A stretch of 64,000 nt of DNA from Bacteroidaceae bacterium (GTDB taxonomy: Bacteria; Bacteroidota; Bacteroidia; Bacteroidales; Bacteroidaceae): NCBI GenBank assembly GCA_017534535.1, contig JAFXVZ010000024.1:1-64000 (forward strand). The letters run 5' to 3'. A program made the translations under genes and the position numbers. The notes below the pieces were generated by a model. It had not been told where the DNA came from and did not search any database. It was given only the letters and a program-made list of their open reading frames with translations. Below, piece by piece: positions 21,481 to 31,673 of the stretch. Every line of letters starts with the position of its first letter. Positions within the stretch are counted from its first letter, which is position 1.

Positions 21481-21840
21481 TTACTGAATCAATAAACATA
21501 GAGGGGGTGCACGATTAGATTTAATGCCTTTTGCCCTAATACATAAGTGTTGGGGTTTATCCAAGGGAAAGGCCATAATAGGAGTGGCAAGCAAATAAAT
21601 GACAGGAGCTGTTGCCACCATATAAGACATACCGAGGAACTGACACAACACGCATTCATCCAAGCATATGTCACCATCGGTGATATGTCCTGCATGTGGC
21701 TGGTGATTGACGCACTCCATACATTCGCCAGCATGCCAACCCGATATCGAATGAACGTGCAGGGAAGCCAGGAGCAGTGTTGGCAGAAATATAGCCAACA
21801 GGACCCACGCAGCCAAATGTCTTTTCCTCCATTGCTTCAT
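21481..21840 (-). CDS. Cys/His-rich membrane protein, DUF2946-like
   Basis: From the ATG at 21840 the protein has 119 residues. A longer frame is rejected because it reads through the promoter. It has two hydrophobic segments (AAWVLLAIFLPTLLLASL and MVATAPVIYLLATPIMAF) around a loop dense in possible metal ligands: HVH, H, CMEC, H, H, H, CLDECVLC. The C-terminus RAPP resembles the RGPP ending of DUF2946 proteins, which accompany copper- or zinc-related genes in other bacteria. It is the first gene of a two-gene operon with the TonB receptor, 41 bases upstream of it. Metal sensing, trafficking or delivery are possible roles. Confidence 0.7.
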   Translation of the reverse strand: MKQWRKRHLAAWVLLAIFLPTLLLASLHVHSISGWHAGECMECVNHQPHAGHITDGDICLDECVLCQFLGMSYMVATAPVIYLLATPIMAFPLDKPQHLCIRAKGIKSNRAPPLCLLIQ

Positions 21841-21848
21841 AATGGCTG

Positions 21849-21880
21849 CAAAGATAGTGCAAGTGAGAAACATAAGCAAA
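21849..21880 (-). promoter_or_regulatory. Promoter of the DUF2946-like / TonB operon
   Basis: On the minus strand, TTTG (21877-21880), 20 nt, TATCTTTG (21849-21856). Only eight bases separate the -7 element from the start codon, so the transcript should be leaderless or nearly so. Confidence 0.75.
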
Positions 21881-21977
21881 TTTACAACTCCTAATTTTTG
21901 TGAATGTATATTTATTCAATATGATGGCGTTATTAGCTTATTTGTATGGAATAAGGTAGAAATTAAAAAAAAATGAC

Positions 21978-21985
21978 TATCTTTG
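21978..21985 (+). promoter_or_regulatory. metG promoter, -7 element
   Basis: TATCTTTG lies 28 bases ahead of the metG start. No well-placed -33 element was found. Confidence 0.55.
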
Positions 21986-22013
21986 CTGCCAATAAAACAA
22001 AACAAGCAATAGA

Positions 22014-24077
22014 ATGGAGAAAAATTACAAGAGAACGACCGTTACGGCAGCGCTGCCCTACGCCAACGGTGGTGTTCATATTGGGCATTTGGCTGGTGTG
22101 TATGTTCCAGCTGACATTTACGTGCGTTACCTGCGTGCCAAGAAGCGTGAGGTAATCTTCATTGGTGGCTCTGACGAACATGGTGTTCCTATCACTATCC
22201 GTGCCCGCAAGGAAGGTATCACGCCTCAGGAGGTGGTAAACCGTTACCACACGATGATTCGTGACTCTTTCGATGAGTTTGGCATTTCATTTGACATATA
22301 CAGTCGCACCACCTCGAAGATTCACCACCAGTTTGCCGCTGATTGGTTCCGCAAACTCTACGACGAAGGCAAACTGACAGAGGAAACCACCACTCAGCTT
22401 TATGACGAAGAAGCCAAACAATTCCTGGCTGACCGCTATGTGACGGGCGAATGTCCTCACTGCCACAACCAGGGCGCTTATGGTGACCAGTGCGAGAAGT
22501 GCGGACGCGACCTCTCACCTACTGAATTGATTAATCCAAAATCAACCATATCAGGCTCTACTCCTGTACTGAAAGAGACCAAGAACTGGTATCTGCCTTT
22601 GAACGAATATCAGGACTGGCTGAAGCAGTGGATACTGGAGGAACACAAGGAATGGCGTAGCAATGTATATGGCCAATGCAAGAGCTGGCTGGATATGGAT
22701 CTGCAACCTCGTGCCATGACTCGTGACTTGGACTGGGGTATTCCTGTGCCGGTGGAAGGTGCTGAGGGCAAGGTACTCTATGTATGGTTTGATGCGCCTA
22801 TCGGTTATGTATCTAACACCAAAGAGCTTTGCGAGCGTGACCCTGAGCGTTGGGGTAGCTGGCAGAAGTGGTGGCAAGATGAGGACACTCGTCTGGTACA
22901 TTTCATCGGTAAGGACAACATTGTGTTCCACTGCATTATCTTCCCGGTGATGATGAAAGCCCACGGCAAGTACATCATGCCTGACAATGTACCTGCTAAC
23001 GAGTTCCTGAACCTAGAGAATGACAAGATTTCTACCTCAAGAAATTGGGCCGTATGGCTGCATGAGTATCTGGAGGAGTTTCCTGGCAAACAGGATGTGC
23101 TGCGCTATGTGCTGACTGCTAATGCGCCTGAGACCAAAGATAACAATTTTACTTGGAAGGATTTCCAAGACCGCAATAACAACGAGTTGGTGGCTGTGTA
23201 TGGTAACTTCGTGAACCGTGCCCTGCAGCTGACCTGGAAATATTGGGAGGGTGTAGTGCCACAGCGTGGCGACTTGCTCGATGTGGATAAAGCCACCATT
23301 GAGGAATTCAAGGATGTAAAAGAGAAAGTGGAAAGCTTGCTGGAGCAGTTCAAGTTCCGTGACGCTCAGTTTGAGGCAATGAACTTGGCACGTATAGGCA
23401 ACCGCTACATCACGGAGTGCGAGCCTTGGAAGGTTTGGAAGACCGATCCTAAGCGTGTGGAGACAGTGCTTAACATCTGCCTGCAGATTGTGGCTAACCT
23501 CAGTATTGCTTTCGCACCGTTCCTGCCATTCTCAAGTAACCGCTTGCGTTCACTCATCAATACCAATGATTTGGAATGGGATCAACTTGGTAACATCGAC
23601 TTGTTACTTGCAGGTCATCAGTTGAATGAACCTCAGCTGCTGTTCGAGAAGATTGACGATGAGACTATTCAGCATCAACTCGATAAGTTGGAAGCCACCA
23701 AAAAGGCCAATGAGCAGGCTCAGTGGAAGCCCGCTCCATTCAAAGATACCGTGAGCTATGAGGATTTTGAGAAACTGGACATCCGCGTGGGCTTGGTTAA
23801 AGATTGTAAGCCTGTTCCTAAGTCAAAGAAACTGTTGCAGTTTACCATCGACGATGGTACAGGTACAGAACGTACAATCTGCTCAGGCATCGCAGCTTAC
23901 TATCCTAACCCTGAGGAGCTGATTGGTCGTCGCATTTTGTTCGTTGCTAACTTCGCTACCCGTAAGATGATGGGTGTTGAAAGTCAGGGCATGATTCTTT
24001 CAGCTGTGGATAGCGATGAGAGCCTCAGCGTAGTGACAACGAGCAAGGACGTGAAGCCAGGAAGCTTTGTGAGCTAA
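22014..24077 (+). CDS. metG: Methionyl-tRNA synthetase with C-terminal tRNA-binding domain
   Basis: A 687-residue class I synthetase that charges tRNA-Met. The HIGH-type site is [18 protein letters not shown] (about 18-35). A zinc knuckle with four cysteines ([18 protein letters not shown]) starts at about 147. The KMSKS loop is degenerate ([10 protein letters not shown], about 335). The C-terminal 105 residues form a Trbp111/EMAP-like OB-fold ([20 protein letters not shown]) that aids dimerisation and tRNA binding. The HIGH-to-zinc layout identifies MetG rather than another class I synthetase. Confidence 0.97.
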   Translation: MEKNYKRTTVTAALPYANGGVHIGHLAGVYVPADIYVRYLRAKKREVIFIGGSDEHGVPITIRARKEGITPQEVVNRYHTMIRDSFDEFGISFDIYSRTTSKIHHQFAADWFRKLYDEGKLTEETTTQLYDEEAKQFLADRYVTGECPHCHNQGAYGDQCEKCGRDLSPTELINPKSTISGSTPVLKETKNWYLPLNEYQDWLKQWILEEHKEWRSNVYGQCKSWLDMDLQPRAMTRDLDWGIPVPVEGAEGKVLYVWFDAPIGYVSNTKELCERDPERWGSWQKWWQDEDTRLVHFIGKDNIVFHCIIFPVMMKAHGKYIMPDNVPANEFLNLENDKISTSRNWAVWLHEYLEEFPGKQDVLRYVLTANAPETKDNNFTWKDFQDRNNNELVAVYGNFVNRALQLTWKYWEGVVPQRGDLLDVDKATIEEFKDVKEKVESLLEQFKFRDAQFEAMNLARIGNRYITECEPWKVWKTDPKRVETVLNICLQIVANLSIAFAPFLPFSSNRLRSLINTNDLEWDQLGNIDLLLAGHQLNEPQLLFEKIDDETIQHQLDKLEATKKANEQAQWKPAPFKDTVSYEDFEKLDIRVGLVKDCKPVPKSKKLLQFTIDDGTGTERTICSGIAAYYPNPEELIGRRILFVANFATRKMMGVESQGMILSAVDSDESLSVVTTSKDVKPGSFVS

Positions 24078-24125
24078 AAGTGGAAAAAACGCTTTTCATA
24101 ATCGCATAAGCGATTTGTCGATAGG

Positions 24126-25568
24126 ATGGAAGTGGAAAGCTTAAAGGAGAAAACAGCTAAAGGACTGCTATGGGGCGGGGTCAGCAACGGCATACAGCAA
24201 TTGCTGAACCTCGCCTTCGGCATATTCTTAGCTCGCCTGCTCACCCAAGCCGACTATGGTATGGTGGGCTTGCTGACGGTATTTTCCAGTATTGCCGCTG
24301 CTTTGCAAGAGGGTGGTTTTATCTCTGCCCTCAATAGAAAGAAAGAGGTGGGGAAGCAGGATTATAATGCTGTTTTCTGGTTCAATGCCACTTGCAGCGT
24401 TTCCATATACCTGCTACTCTATCAGGCCGCACCTTTCATTGCGAATTTTTACAACGAGCCAGATTTAACCCCTTTGGCGCGCTATTTGTTCTTAGGTTTT
24501 GTAATTTCCAGTCTCAACATTGTTCCTCGAGCGATAATGTTCCGTAACATGATGGTCAAGGAAATCAACTTGATTACCCTCATCGCCTTGATTATTGCCG
24601 GCATTGTGGGTGTAACAATGGCGGCTAATGGCTTTGCCTATTGGGGTATTGCTACACAGACCATTGTGTTTGTGAGTATGATTACCTTATTATCATATGC
24701 CTTTACACGTTGGCACCCCTCGCTACATATTAGCTTCCAACCGATTAAAGGTATGATAGGCTTTAGTAGTAAGTTGGTTATCACCAATGTGTTTACCATC
24801 ATCAACCAAAACTTGTTTGCAAACCTAATTGGTAAGTTTTACAGTGTGAATGAGGTTGGTAACTTCTCGCAAGCCAACAAGTGGAACCAAATGGGACATA
24901 CCTTTGTGAACAGTATGCTTAATGGGGTGGCTCAACCAGTGTTTGCCAAGGTGGATGAAGACCGGGAACGCCAACTGCGCGTATTCCGTAAACTATTGCG
25001 TTTCACCGCATTCGTAAGTTTTCCCGCTATGTTTGGCTTGAGTCTGGTGTCGAAAGAGGTCATCGTCATAGCCATTACTGAAAAATGGCTCGCCAGTGCC
25101 TCTATCCTGAGCGTACTCTGTATTTGGGGTGCTTTTGTGCCTATCAACAATCTGTTTGCTAACCTCATTATCACCCGTGGACACTCCAATGTCTATATGT
25201 GGTGCACCATCGTGCTGTGCCTCTTGCTTTTGGGGGCTGTGATAGGTGCATATCCTTTTGGTTTCGAGTGGATGCTTTGGATTTTTGTCGGCATTAACAT
25301 TGCTTGGTTGTTGGTGTGGTGGTGGTTTGTACATCAAGAAATTGGTCTTACTTTTGTGGATTTGTTGCGAGATATCTCACCTTATCTGTTGCTTTCAGCT
25401 GTGCTAACCATTGGATGTTATTATCTATTGGAAAGCATCAGCAATATCTATGTTAGCCTCCTATTGAAAGTAGTGATTGTAGGCATTTTATACGTGGCTG
25501 TACTTTGGATGGCAGGTTCGGTTATTTTGAAGGAAAGTGTAGGCTTTCTATTGGGTAAGGGCAAATAA
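24126..25568 (+). CDS. Polysaccharide flippase, Wzx/PST family
   Basis: A 480-residue integral membrane protein with about 12-14 predicted helices and the typical start of Wzx-like exporters (KEKTAKGLLWGGVSNGIQQL, ARLLTQADYGMVGLL). It should flip a lipid-linked oligosaccharide across the inner membrane. Two glycosyltransferase genes follow within 8 bp and with a 4-bp overlap, so the three form a small operon for a surface glycan. No polymerase (Wzy) gene is visible, so this may be an accessory cluster. Confidence 0.88.
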   Translation: MEVESLKEKTAKGLLWGGVSNGIQQLLNLAFGIFLARLLTQADYGMVGLLTVFSSIAAALQEGGFISALNRKKEVGKQDYNAVFWFNATCSVSIYLLLYQAAPFIANFYNEPDLTPLARYLFLGFVISSLNIVPRAIMFRNMMVKEINLITLIALIIAGIVGVTMAANGFAYWGIATQTIVFVSMITLLSYAFTRWHPSLHISFQPIKGMIGFSSKLVITNVFTIINQNLFANLIGKFYSVNEVGNFSQANKWNQMGHTFVNSMLNGVAQPVFAKVDEDRERQLRVFRKLLRFTAFVSFPAMFGLSLVSKEVIVIAITEKWLASASILSVLCIWGAFVPINNLFANLIITRGHSNVYMWCTIVLCLLLLGAVIGAYPFGFEWMLWIFVGINIAWLLVWWWFVHQEIGLTFVDLLRDISPYLLLSAVLTIGCYYLLESISNIYVSLLLKVVIVGILYVAVLWMAGSVILKESVGFLLGKGK

Positions 25569-25576
25569 TAAACATA

Positions 25577-26407
25577 ATGAAAACGCTGGCCATCATCATA
25601 TCATACAACTTCATGCCCTGGATAGACCGCTGTCTGCCTTCGCTGTTGGCTTCTACTGAACCTGTGGATATCCTCGTAATTGACAATGGCTCTTTTGATG
25701 GAACTGTGGCGATAATCAAGGAACACTATCCTCAAGTACGGCTGATTACAAACGGCCGTAACCTTGGCTTTGGAGCTGCTAATAATATCGGCATGCAAAT
25801 GGCTTTGGATGAGGACTACGATGGCGTGCTGCTGATTAACCAAGATGCCTGGCTGGAAGCCGATGCGTTGCAACAACTTATTAAGGTCAGCAAACAACAC
25901 CCTGAATATGGTATCATATCACCTAAGCACTTAACTGGAGATGGCTCGAAGCTTGACCCTGGCTTTGCTGCTTACGTTGATAGTCTTCAATTTATCAACG
26001 CCGCTTTATGGTACATCCCTATTGTTGTCATAAAACAGGTTGGTATGTTCGCACCTTTATTTTATCACTATGGCGAGGATAAGGACTATGTGAATCGCCT
26101 TCACTATCACGGATATCAAATAGGTTATGTGCCCACTGCCATTGGCTATCACGACAGGGCAGAAAGGGCATATAGTCGCGAACGATGGCTGCGTACAGAA
26201 TATGTATATCACCTATCAGAATATGCCAACGTCAACTACTCTTATTTCAAAGCCTTTACTCTGGGCGTTTTGGCGCCTGTGAAAAAAGCGTTATTGTCCA
26301 TTGGCAAAGGCAAGTGGCGCAATTGTACTGATTACCTCGTCATGAGCATCCGCCTGCTACTGCATACGAATGAAGTTTGTAAAACCCGTAAACAAGCCAT
26401 ATTATGA
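25577..26407 (+). CDS. Family 2 glycosyltransferase, rhamnosyltransferase-like
   Basis: A 276-residue cytoplasmic transferase with a GT-A fold. The nucleotide-sugar region shows LAIIISYNFMPWIDRCLPSL and ILVIDNGSFDGT, followed by TNGRNLGFGAANNIGM, which is common in GT2 rhamnosyltransferases of the WbbL type. The metal motif appears as LINQDAWL. HYGEDKDYVNRLHYHGYQIG carries the likely catalytic acidic residue. It overlaps the next gene by four bases (ATGA). Donor and acceptor are not determined. Confidence 0.87.
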   Translation: MKTLAIIISYNFMPWIDRCLPSLLASTEPVDILVIDNGSFDGTVAIIKEHYPQVRLITNGRNLGFGAANNIGMQMALDEDYDGVLLINQDAWLEADALQQLIKVSKQHPEYGIISPKHLTGDGSKLDPGFAAYVDSLQFINAALWYIPIVVIKQVGMFAPLFYHYGEDKDYVNRLHYHGYQIGYVPTAIGYHDRAERAYSRERWLRTEYVYHLSEYANVNYSYFKAFTLGVLAPVKKALLSIGKGKWRNCTDYLVMSIRLLLHTNEVCKTRKQAIL

Positions 26408-27327
26408 ACACTGCTCCCATCCTATTGTTTGCCTATAACCGCTTAGAGCACCTGAAACGCTGCATCAGCTCATTGCAACAAAACACATTGGCTGCGGAGA
26501 GTGATCTTTATGTCATCTCCGATGGTGCAAAGAATGAAGCGACAGCAGATGAAGTTAAGGCTGTACGCAAGTATTTAGTGACTCTTGACGAACGACCAAC
26601 TGGCTTCCGCAATTTCAACATCATTGAGCGAGTTTCAAACTGGGGCTTAGCCGATAATATCATTGAGGCTGTTACACGCTTTACCAGAGAATATGGTAAA
26701 GTAATCGTGGTGGAGGACGACTTAGTGGTGGCTCCTTATTTCCTACAATTTATGAACGATGCACTGGAAACTTATAAAGACGAGCCTCGCGTGGGGCATA
26801 TCCAAGCGTGCGATTTCATCAACAACAGCAATATGCCTATGACATTCCTCATTAAATGGACAGGAAGTTGGGGATGGGGCACTTGGGAAAGAGCCTGGCA
26901 ACATTTCAATCCTAACGGTCTAGCTTTACTAAAGCAGTTGGAAGAAAGGCATTTAACTCGCCAATTTGATTTCAATGGCAATTATGAATTCACGCGTATG
27001 TTACGTAGGCAAATTGAAGGCAAGAATAACTCGTGGGCAATTCGCTGGAATGCCTCGCTGTTCCTGGCAGATATCCTCTCATTGAACGTAGGACGCTCCT
27101 TGGTACAAAACGAGGGATTTGACAACAGTGGCACCAATTGTGGGGGTGGGAACCTCTATAATTCCAATCTTTGGATGCAGCCAATACCTGTGGCAAAGGA
27201 AACCATAATAGAAGAGAATCACTTTGCCCGTCGGCAGTTTGAACGCTATTACGGTCGCACCAATTCTTTTTGGGCAAAAGGCTGGCGACGCATCAAACGT
27301 ACCCTTAAAGGGGATTTTAAGGCGTAA
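26404..27327 (+). CDS. Family 2-like glycosyltransferase
   Basis: A 307-residue GT-A transferase. It starts PILLFAYNRLEHLKRCISSL, has LYVISDGAKNEA for nucleotide binding and IVVEDDLVVAPYFLQFMNDA as the DxD-like metal site. WTGSWGWGTWERAWQHFNPN is a stretch typical of Bacteroidales polysaccharide transferases of this type. Translationally coupled to the preceding gene by ATGA. The last gene of the small glycan operon. Just past its stop, hairpins at 27310-27332 and 27340-27356 lack a clear U-tract. Confidence 0.85.
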   Translation: MNTAPILLFAYNRLEHLKRCISSLQQNTLAAESDLYVISDGAKNEATADEVKAVRKYLVTLDERPTGFRNFNIIERVSNWGLADNIIEAVTRFTREYGKVIVVEDDLVVAPYFLQFMNDALETYKDEPRVGHIQACDFINNSNMPMTFLIKWTGSWGWGTWERAWQHFNPNGLALLKQLEERHLTRQFDFNGNYEFTRMLRRQIEGKNNSWAIRWNASLFLADILSLNVGRSLVQNEGFDNSGTNCGGGNLYNSNLWMQPIPVAKETIIEENHFARRQFERYYGRTNSFWAKGWRRIKRTLKGDFKA

Positions 27328-27390
27328 TCCCCAAAAAATCTATCTTTATAAGATAGGAATACACCTTATTAAAAAAAGATGAAGTTTTTC

Positions 27391-27421
27391 TTTGCAGGTT
27401 TTCCGCTTTCCACTATCTTTG
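27391..27421 (+). promoter_or_regulatory. argS promoter
   Basis: TTTG (27391-27394), 19 nt, TATCTTTG (27414-27421). The start codon is 19 bases further on. Confidence 0.8.
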
Positions 27422-27440
27422 CACCCAAAATTTTGAGAAT

Positions 27441-29234
27441 ATGAAGATAGAAGAGAAATTGACAGGCTCGATTGCGGAGGCAATCCAATCTTTATACGGG
27501 CAAGAAGCTCCCGTCAACTTCATACAGTTGCAAAAGACAAAGAAAGAATTTGAGGGTCACCTTACCCTGGTGGTTTTCCCTTTCCTGAAAATCTCCAAGA
27601 AGAAACCTGAACAGACCGCACAAGAAATTGGCGAATACCTCCTGGCACACCAGTCAGCTGTATCTGCTTTCAATGTCATCAAAGGTTTCCTAAACCTGAC
27701 AATTGCCTCTTCTGAATGGATAGGTATGCTCGCTGACATTCACCAACAGCCACAATATGGCTTCCGCAAGGTGACCGACCAGTCGCCCCTGGTGATGATA
27801 GAGTATTCTTCCCCTAATACAAATAAACCTCTGCATTTGGGCCACGTGCGCAATAATCTCTTGGGGGCATCCTTGGCTAACATCATGCAAGCCAATGGCA
27901 ATAAGGTAGTAAAGACCAACATCGTGAACGATCGTGGCATACACATCTGCAAGTCGATGCTGGCTTGGCTGAAATGGGGCAATGGTGAAACTCCTGAATC
28001 GTCTGGCAAGAAAGGTGACCACCTAATTGGCGACTACTATGTAGCTTTCGACAAGCACTACAAGGCAGAGGTAGAAGAGCTGATGCAACAAGGTATGAGT
28101 AAGGAAGAGGCAGAAGCCACTGCTCCACTCATCAAAGAAGCACATGAAATGCTTGTAAAATGGGAAGCTGGCGATTCTGAGGTACGTGCCCTCTGGGAGA
28201 AGATGAATAGTTGGGTATATGCCGGCTTCGACGAAACTTACCGCCGCATGGGTGTATCTTTCGATAAGATTTACTATGAATCCAATACATATATCGATGG
28301 CAAAAAGAAGGTGTTGGAAGGTCTGGAGAAAGGATTGTTCTACCGCAAGGACGATGGTTCTGTATGGGCTGACCTAACTGCTGAAGGCCTCGACCACAAA
28401 CTATTGCTGCGTTCCGATGGTACCTCTGTGTATATGACACAAGACATCGGTACTGCTCAGCAGCGTTTCAACGATTATCCAATTGACCAGATGATCTATG
28501 TGGTGGGTAACGAGCAGAATTACCACTTCCAGGTATTGAGCATTTTGCTCGACAAGTTGGGCTTCAAATGGGGCAAAGACCTGATTCATTTCTCTTATGG
28601 TATGGTGGAGCTGCCTAATGGCAAGATGAAGAGTCGTGAAGGTACCGTAGTGGATGCTGATGACCTGATGGACGAAATGTTGGCCACCGCACAAGAAACC
28701 TCTCAAGAACTGGGTAAGCTGGACGGCTTGACCAATGCAGAGGCAACCGAGATTGCCCGCATTGTGGGCATGGGTGCCCTGAAGTATTTCATTTTAAAGG
28801 TGGATGCTCGCAAAAACATGACATTCAACCCACAGGAGTCCATTGACTTCAATGGTAACACGGGGCCTTTCATCCAATACACCTATGCACGCATCCGCTC
28901 GGTATTGCGTAAGGCTGCAGAAGCTGGTCTTACCGTACCAACCAACTTGCAGTTGAATATTCAGTTGAACGACAAGGAAGAAAGCTTAATTCAACATCTG
29001 GCAGATTTCCCTGTCACTATTGCTGAAGCTGCTAAGGATTACAGCCCTTCTGACATCGCCAACTTCACCTATGATCTGGTGAAGGAATACAACCAATTCT
29101 ACCACGATTTCAGCATCTTACGTGAGGAAAACGAGCAGGTGAAACTATTCCGCCTAGCTCTATCGGAGAACGTGGCAAAGGTTATCCGATTGGCTATGAG
29201 TCTGTTGGGCATTGAGGTACCAGAAAGAATGTAA
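27441..29234 (+). CDS. argS: Arginyl-tRNA synthetase
   Basis: A 597-residue class I synthetase that charges tRNA-Arg. An N-terminal Add1 domain (about 1-110) precedes the catalytic core with the HIGH-type motif SSPNTNKPLHLGHVRNNLLG (about 121-140). The KMSKS position reads LPNGKMKSREG (about 391-401), which retains the flexible lysines. The C-terminal anticodon-binding domain (about 480-597) ends in SLLGIEVPERM. Own promoter; topA follows 35 bases downstream and may be co-transcribed. Confidence 0.97.
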   Translation: MKIEEKLTGSIAEAIQSLYGQEAPVNFIQLQKTKKEFEGHLTLVVFPFLKISKKKPEQTAQEIGEYLLAHQSAVSAFNVIKGFLNLTIASSEWIGMLADIHQQPQYGFRKVTDQSPLVMIEYSSPNTNKPLHLGHVRNNLLGASLANIMQANGNKVVKTNIVNDRGIHICKSMLAWLKWGNGETPESSGKKGDHLIGDYYVAFDKHYKAEVEELMQQGMSKEEAEATAPLIKEAHEMLVKWEAGDSEVRALWEKMNSWVYAGFDETYRRMGVSFDKIYYESNTYIDGKKKVLEGLEKGLFYRKDDGSVWADLTAEGLDHKLLLRSDGTSVYMTQDIGTAQQRFNDYPIDQMIYVVGNEQNYHFQVLSILLDKLGFKWGKDLIHFSYGMVELPNGKMKSREGTVVDADDLMDEMLATAQETSQELGKLDGLTNAEATEIARIVGMGALKYFILKVDARKNMTFNPQESIDFNGNTGPFIQYTYARIRSVLRKAAEAGLTVPTNLQLNIQLNDKEESLIQHLADFPVTIAEAAKDYSPSDIANFTYDLVKEYNQFYHDFSILREENEQVKLFRLALSENVAKVIRLAMSLLGIEVPERM

Positions 29235-29269
29235 AAGAGAATATTCCATTTATAAAATTGAAAGATATT

Positions 29270-31630
29270 ATGCGAAACTTAGTCATAGTTGAGTCACCGG
29301 CGAAAGCTAAAACCATTGAGAAGTTTCTGGGTAAGGACTACAAGGTTATGCCTAGTTACGGCCATATCAGAGATTTGAAGAAGAAGTCTTTTAGTATAGA
29401 TACCGACACATTCAAGCCTGTCTATGAAATTCCTGAAGATAAGAAGGAAGTGGTGGAGAAACTGAAGTCACAAGCTGAGAAAGCCGACATGGTTTGGTTG
29501 GCATCCGATGAGGACCGTGAGGGAGAAGCCATCTCTTGGCACTTGTCGGAAGTGCTGAAGCTGAAGCCAGAAAACACCAAGCGCATCGTATTCCACGAAA
29601 TTACCAAAAATGCCATTGTCAAAGCAATTGAGGAGCCTCGCGACATCGACATTAACTTGGTGAATGCTCAGCAAGCACGTCGTGTTCTTGACCGCATCGT
29701 GGGGTTTGAGCTCTCACCCGTGCTGTGGAAAAAGGTGAAGCCAGCTCTCTCTGCAGGACGCGTGCAAAGCGTGACAGTAAAGTTGATTGTGGAACGTGAG
29801 CGTGAGATTCAGAATTTCCAACCGAAGGCTGCTTTTCGTGTGATGGCTGATTTTACCTGGGTAGATGCTGAAGGTAAAGACTGCGAGATTAAAGCAGAAT
29901 TGGCAAAGCGTTTCACTACCTCACAGGAGATTATAACGTTCTTGGAAAGCTGCAAGGATGCCCAATTCACTATTACCGAAGTGGAGAAACATCCTGTGAA
30001 AAAATATCCTGCACCACCTTTCACCACCAGTACACTACAGCAGGAAGCCAGTAGAAAGTTAGGCTTGACAGTTGCACAGACTATGCGCCTTGCACAGGGT
30101 TTGTATGAGTCAGGAAAGATTACCTACATGCGTACCGACTCTGTGAACCTCAGCAGCTTGGCGATAAACACTAGTCGTAAGACCATCACCGAGCTGATGG
30201 GTGAGCAGTATGTACACAATCGCCAATTTACCAATAAGACTAAAGGTGCGCAGGAGGCTCACGAAGCCATCCGTCCTACATATATAGAGAATCCTACCAT
30301 CGAGGGTACTGGGGCCGAGAAGCGTCTGTACGATTTGATTTGGAAACGTACCATTGCCTCTCAGATGACGGAAGCCGAGATGGAAAAGACCACCGTAACA
30401 ATCAGCATGGATAATAGCCCTGAGCAGTTTGTGGCTACTGGCGAAGTAGTAAAATTCGATGGTTTCCTGAAGGTCTATCACGAATCTACCGATGATGATA
30501 ACGCTGAGGATGAAATCCGTCAGCTGCCTCCAGTTTTTAAGGGACAGGCACTGAATCGTAAGAACATTGTGGCAACCGAGCGTTTCAGTCAGCATCCATC
30601 TCGCTATACCGAAGCTGGTTTGGTCCACAAACTCGAGGAACTGGGCATCGGTCGTCCATCTACCTATGCACCTACCATCTCAACCATTCAACAGCGAGAA
30701 TATGTGGTGAAAGGCGACAAACCTGGCTACAAGCGCAGCTATCAAATCATAACCCTATCAGGCAACAAGATCTCTACTAAGAATGCTTCTGAAATGGCTG
30801 GTGTAGAGAAAGGTAAGCTGCTACCGACCGATATCGGTACGGTGGTGAATGATTTCCTAAATGATTATTTCCCCAAGATTTTGGACTACAATTTCACCGC
30901 AAATGTGGAGAAAGAGTTCGATGATATTGCTGAGGGCAAGGAACAATGGACAGATGCCATGCGTTCTTTCTACACCGAATTTCATCCTATGGTGGAAAAA
31001 GCTACCATACAGAAGGGTGAGCATAAGGTGGGTGAGCGCATATTGGGTAAAGACCCCAAGACAGGCAAACCCGTTAGTGTGAAGATTGGACGTTTTGGTC
31101 CGATGGCACAGATAGGCTCTGCTGAAGATTCTGTGAAGCCTCGTTTTGCCCAGCTGAAGAAGAACATGTCAATTGAGACTGTTACCTTGGATGAGGTGCT
31201 GGAGCTGTTTAAATTGCCTCGTAACTTAGGCGAACTGAATGGCAAGGCCGTAATGGTGGGTGCTGGTAGATTTGGTCCATATATCCACTACGACAAATCC
31301 TATACATCCATACCAAAAACCATGGATCCTTTGGAAATTACTCTGGAAGATGCCATCACTTTGTTGAAGGACAAGGAGGAAAGCGATGCCAAGAAACACC
31401 TAAAGAAGTTCGAGGAAGAGCCCGAGTTAGAAATCATGAATGGTCGCTATGGTCCTTACATCGCATACAATGGTGTGAATTACAAAATTCCTAAGACGGT
31501 AAAAGATCCTGAGTCTCTCACACTTGAGGCTTGCCAGGAAATCATTGCCAAAGAGAATGAACACAAGGCATTGAAAGAGCCCGCGACAGCTGAGGAAGCG
31601 ACAAAGGGTGGCAGAAGAAAAAAGAAATAA
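29270..31630 (+). CDS. topA: DNA topoisomerase I
   Basis: From the ATG at 29270 the protein has 786 residues; a TTG four codons earlier is less likely because MRNLVIVESPAKAKTIEKFL is the family start. It relaxes negative supercoils by single-strand passage, opposing gyrase. The TOPRIM motif SDEDREGEAISWH is at about 78-90. The active-site Tyr lies in KITYMRTDSVNLS (about 286). The C-terminus has Bacteroidetes-type repeats (GRFGPYIHYDKSY and GRYGPYIAYNGVNYKIPKT) in place of the zinc fingers of E. coli TopA, and ends in a basic GGRRKKK tail. Confidence 0.95.
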   Translation: MRNLVIVESPAKAKTIEKFLGKDYKVMPSYGHIRDLKKKSFSIDTDTFKPVYEIPEDKKEVVEKLKSQAEKADMVWLASDEDREGEAISWHLSEVLKLKPENTKRIVFHEITKNAIVKAIEEPRDIDINLVNAQQARRVLDRIVGFELSPVLWKKVKPALSAGRVQSVTVKLIVEREREIQNFQPKAAFRVMADFTWVDAEGKDCEIKAELAKRFTTSQEIITFLESCKDAQFTITEVEKHPVKKYPAPPFTTSTLQQEASRKLGLTVAQTMRLAQGLYESGKITYMRTDSVNLSSLAINTSRKTITELMGEQYVHNRQFTNKTKGAQEAHEAIRPTYIENPTIEGTGAEKRLYDLIWKRTIASQMTEAEMEKTTVTISMDNSPEQFVATGEVVKFDGFLKVYHESTDDDNAEDEIRQLPPVFKGQALNRKNIVATERFSQHPSRYTEAGLVHKLEELGIGRPSTYAPTISTIQQREYVVKGDKPGYKRSYQIITLSGNKISTKNASEMAGVEKGKLLPTDIGTVVNDFLNDYFPKILDYNFTANVEKEFDDIAEGKEQWTDAMRSFYTEFHPMVEKATIQKGEHKVGERILGKDPKTGKPVSVKIGRFGPMAQIGSAEDSVKPRFAQLKKNMSIETVTLDEVLELFKLPRNLGELNGKAVMVGAGRFGPYIHYDKSYTSIPKTMDPLEITLEDAITLLKDKEESDAKKHLKKFEEEPELEIMNGRYGPYIAYNGVNYKIPKTVKDPESLTLEACQEIIAKENEHKALKEPATAEEATKGGRRKKK

Positions 31631-31632
31631 AA

Positions 31633-31673
31633 AGTGAGAGGCGGATAAAAACTCCGCCTCTTACTATTTTTTC
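31633..31673. terminator. Bidirectional terminator between topA and nrdG
   Basis: A 13-bp stem with one G-U pair (31633-31645 with 31653-31665) is followed by ATTTTTTCC on the plus strand and preceded by an A-run that gives T-rich sequence on the minus strand. The right arm overlaps the stop codon of nrdG (31664-31666). Confidence 0.85.

Noticed and set aside
27310-27356. Terminator after the second glycosyltransferase
   Set aside because: Two hairpins exist but neither has a U-tract on the plus strand; not listed as a terminator.
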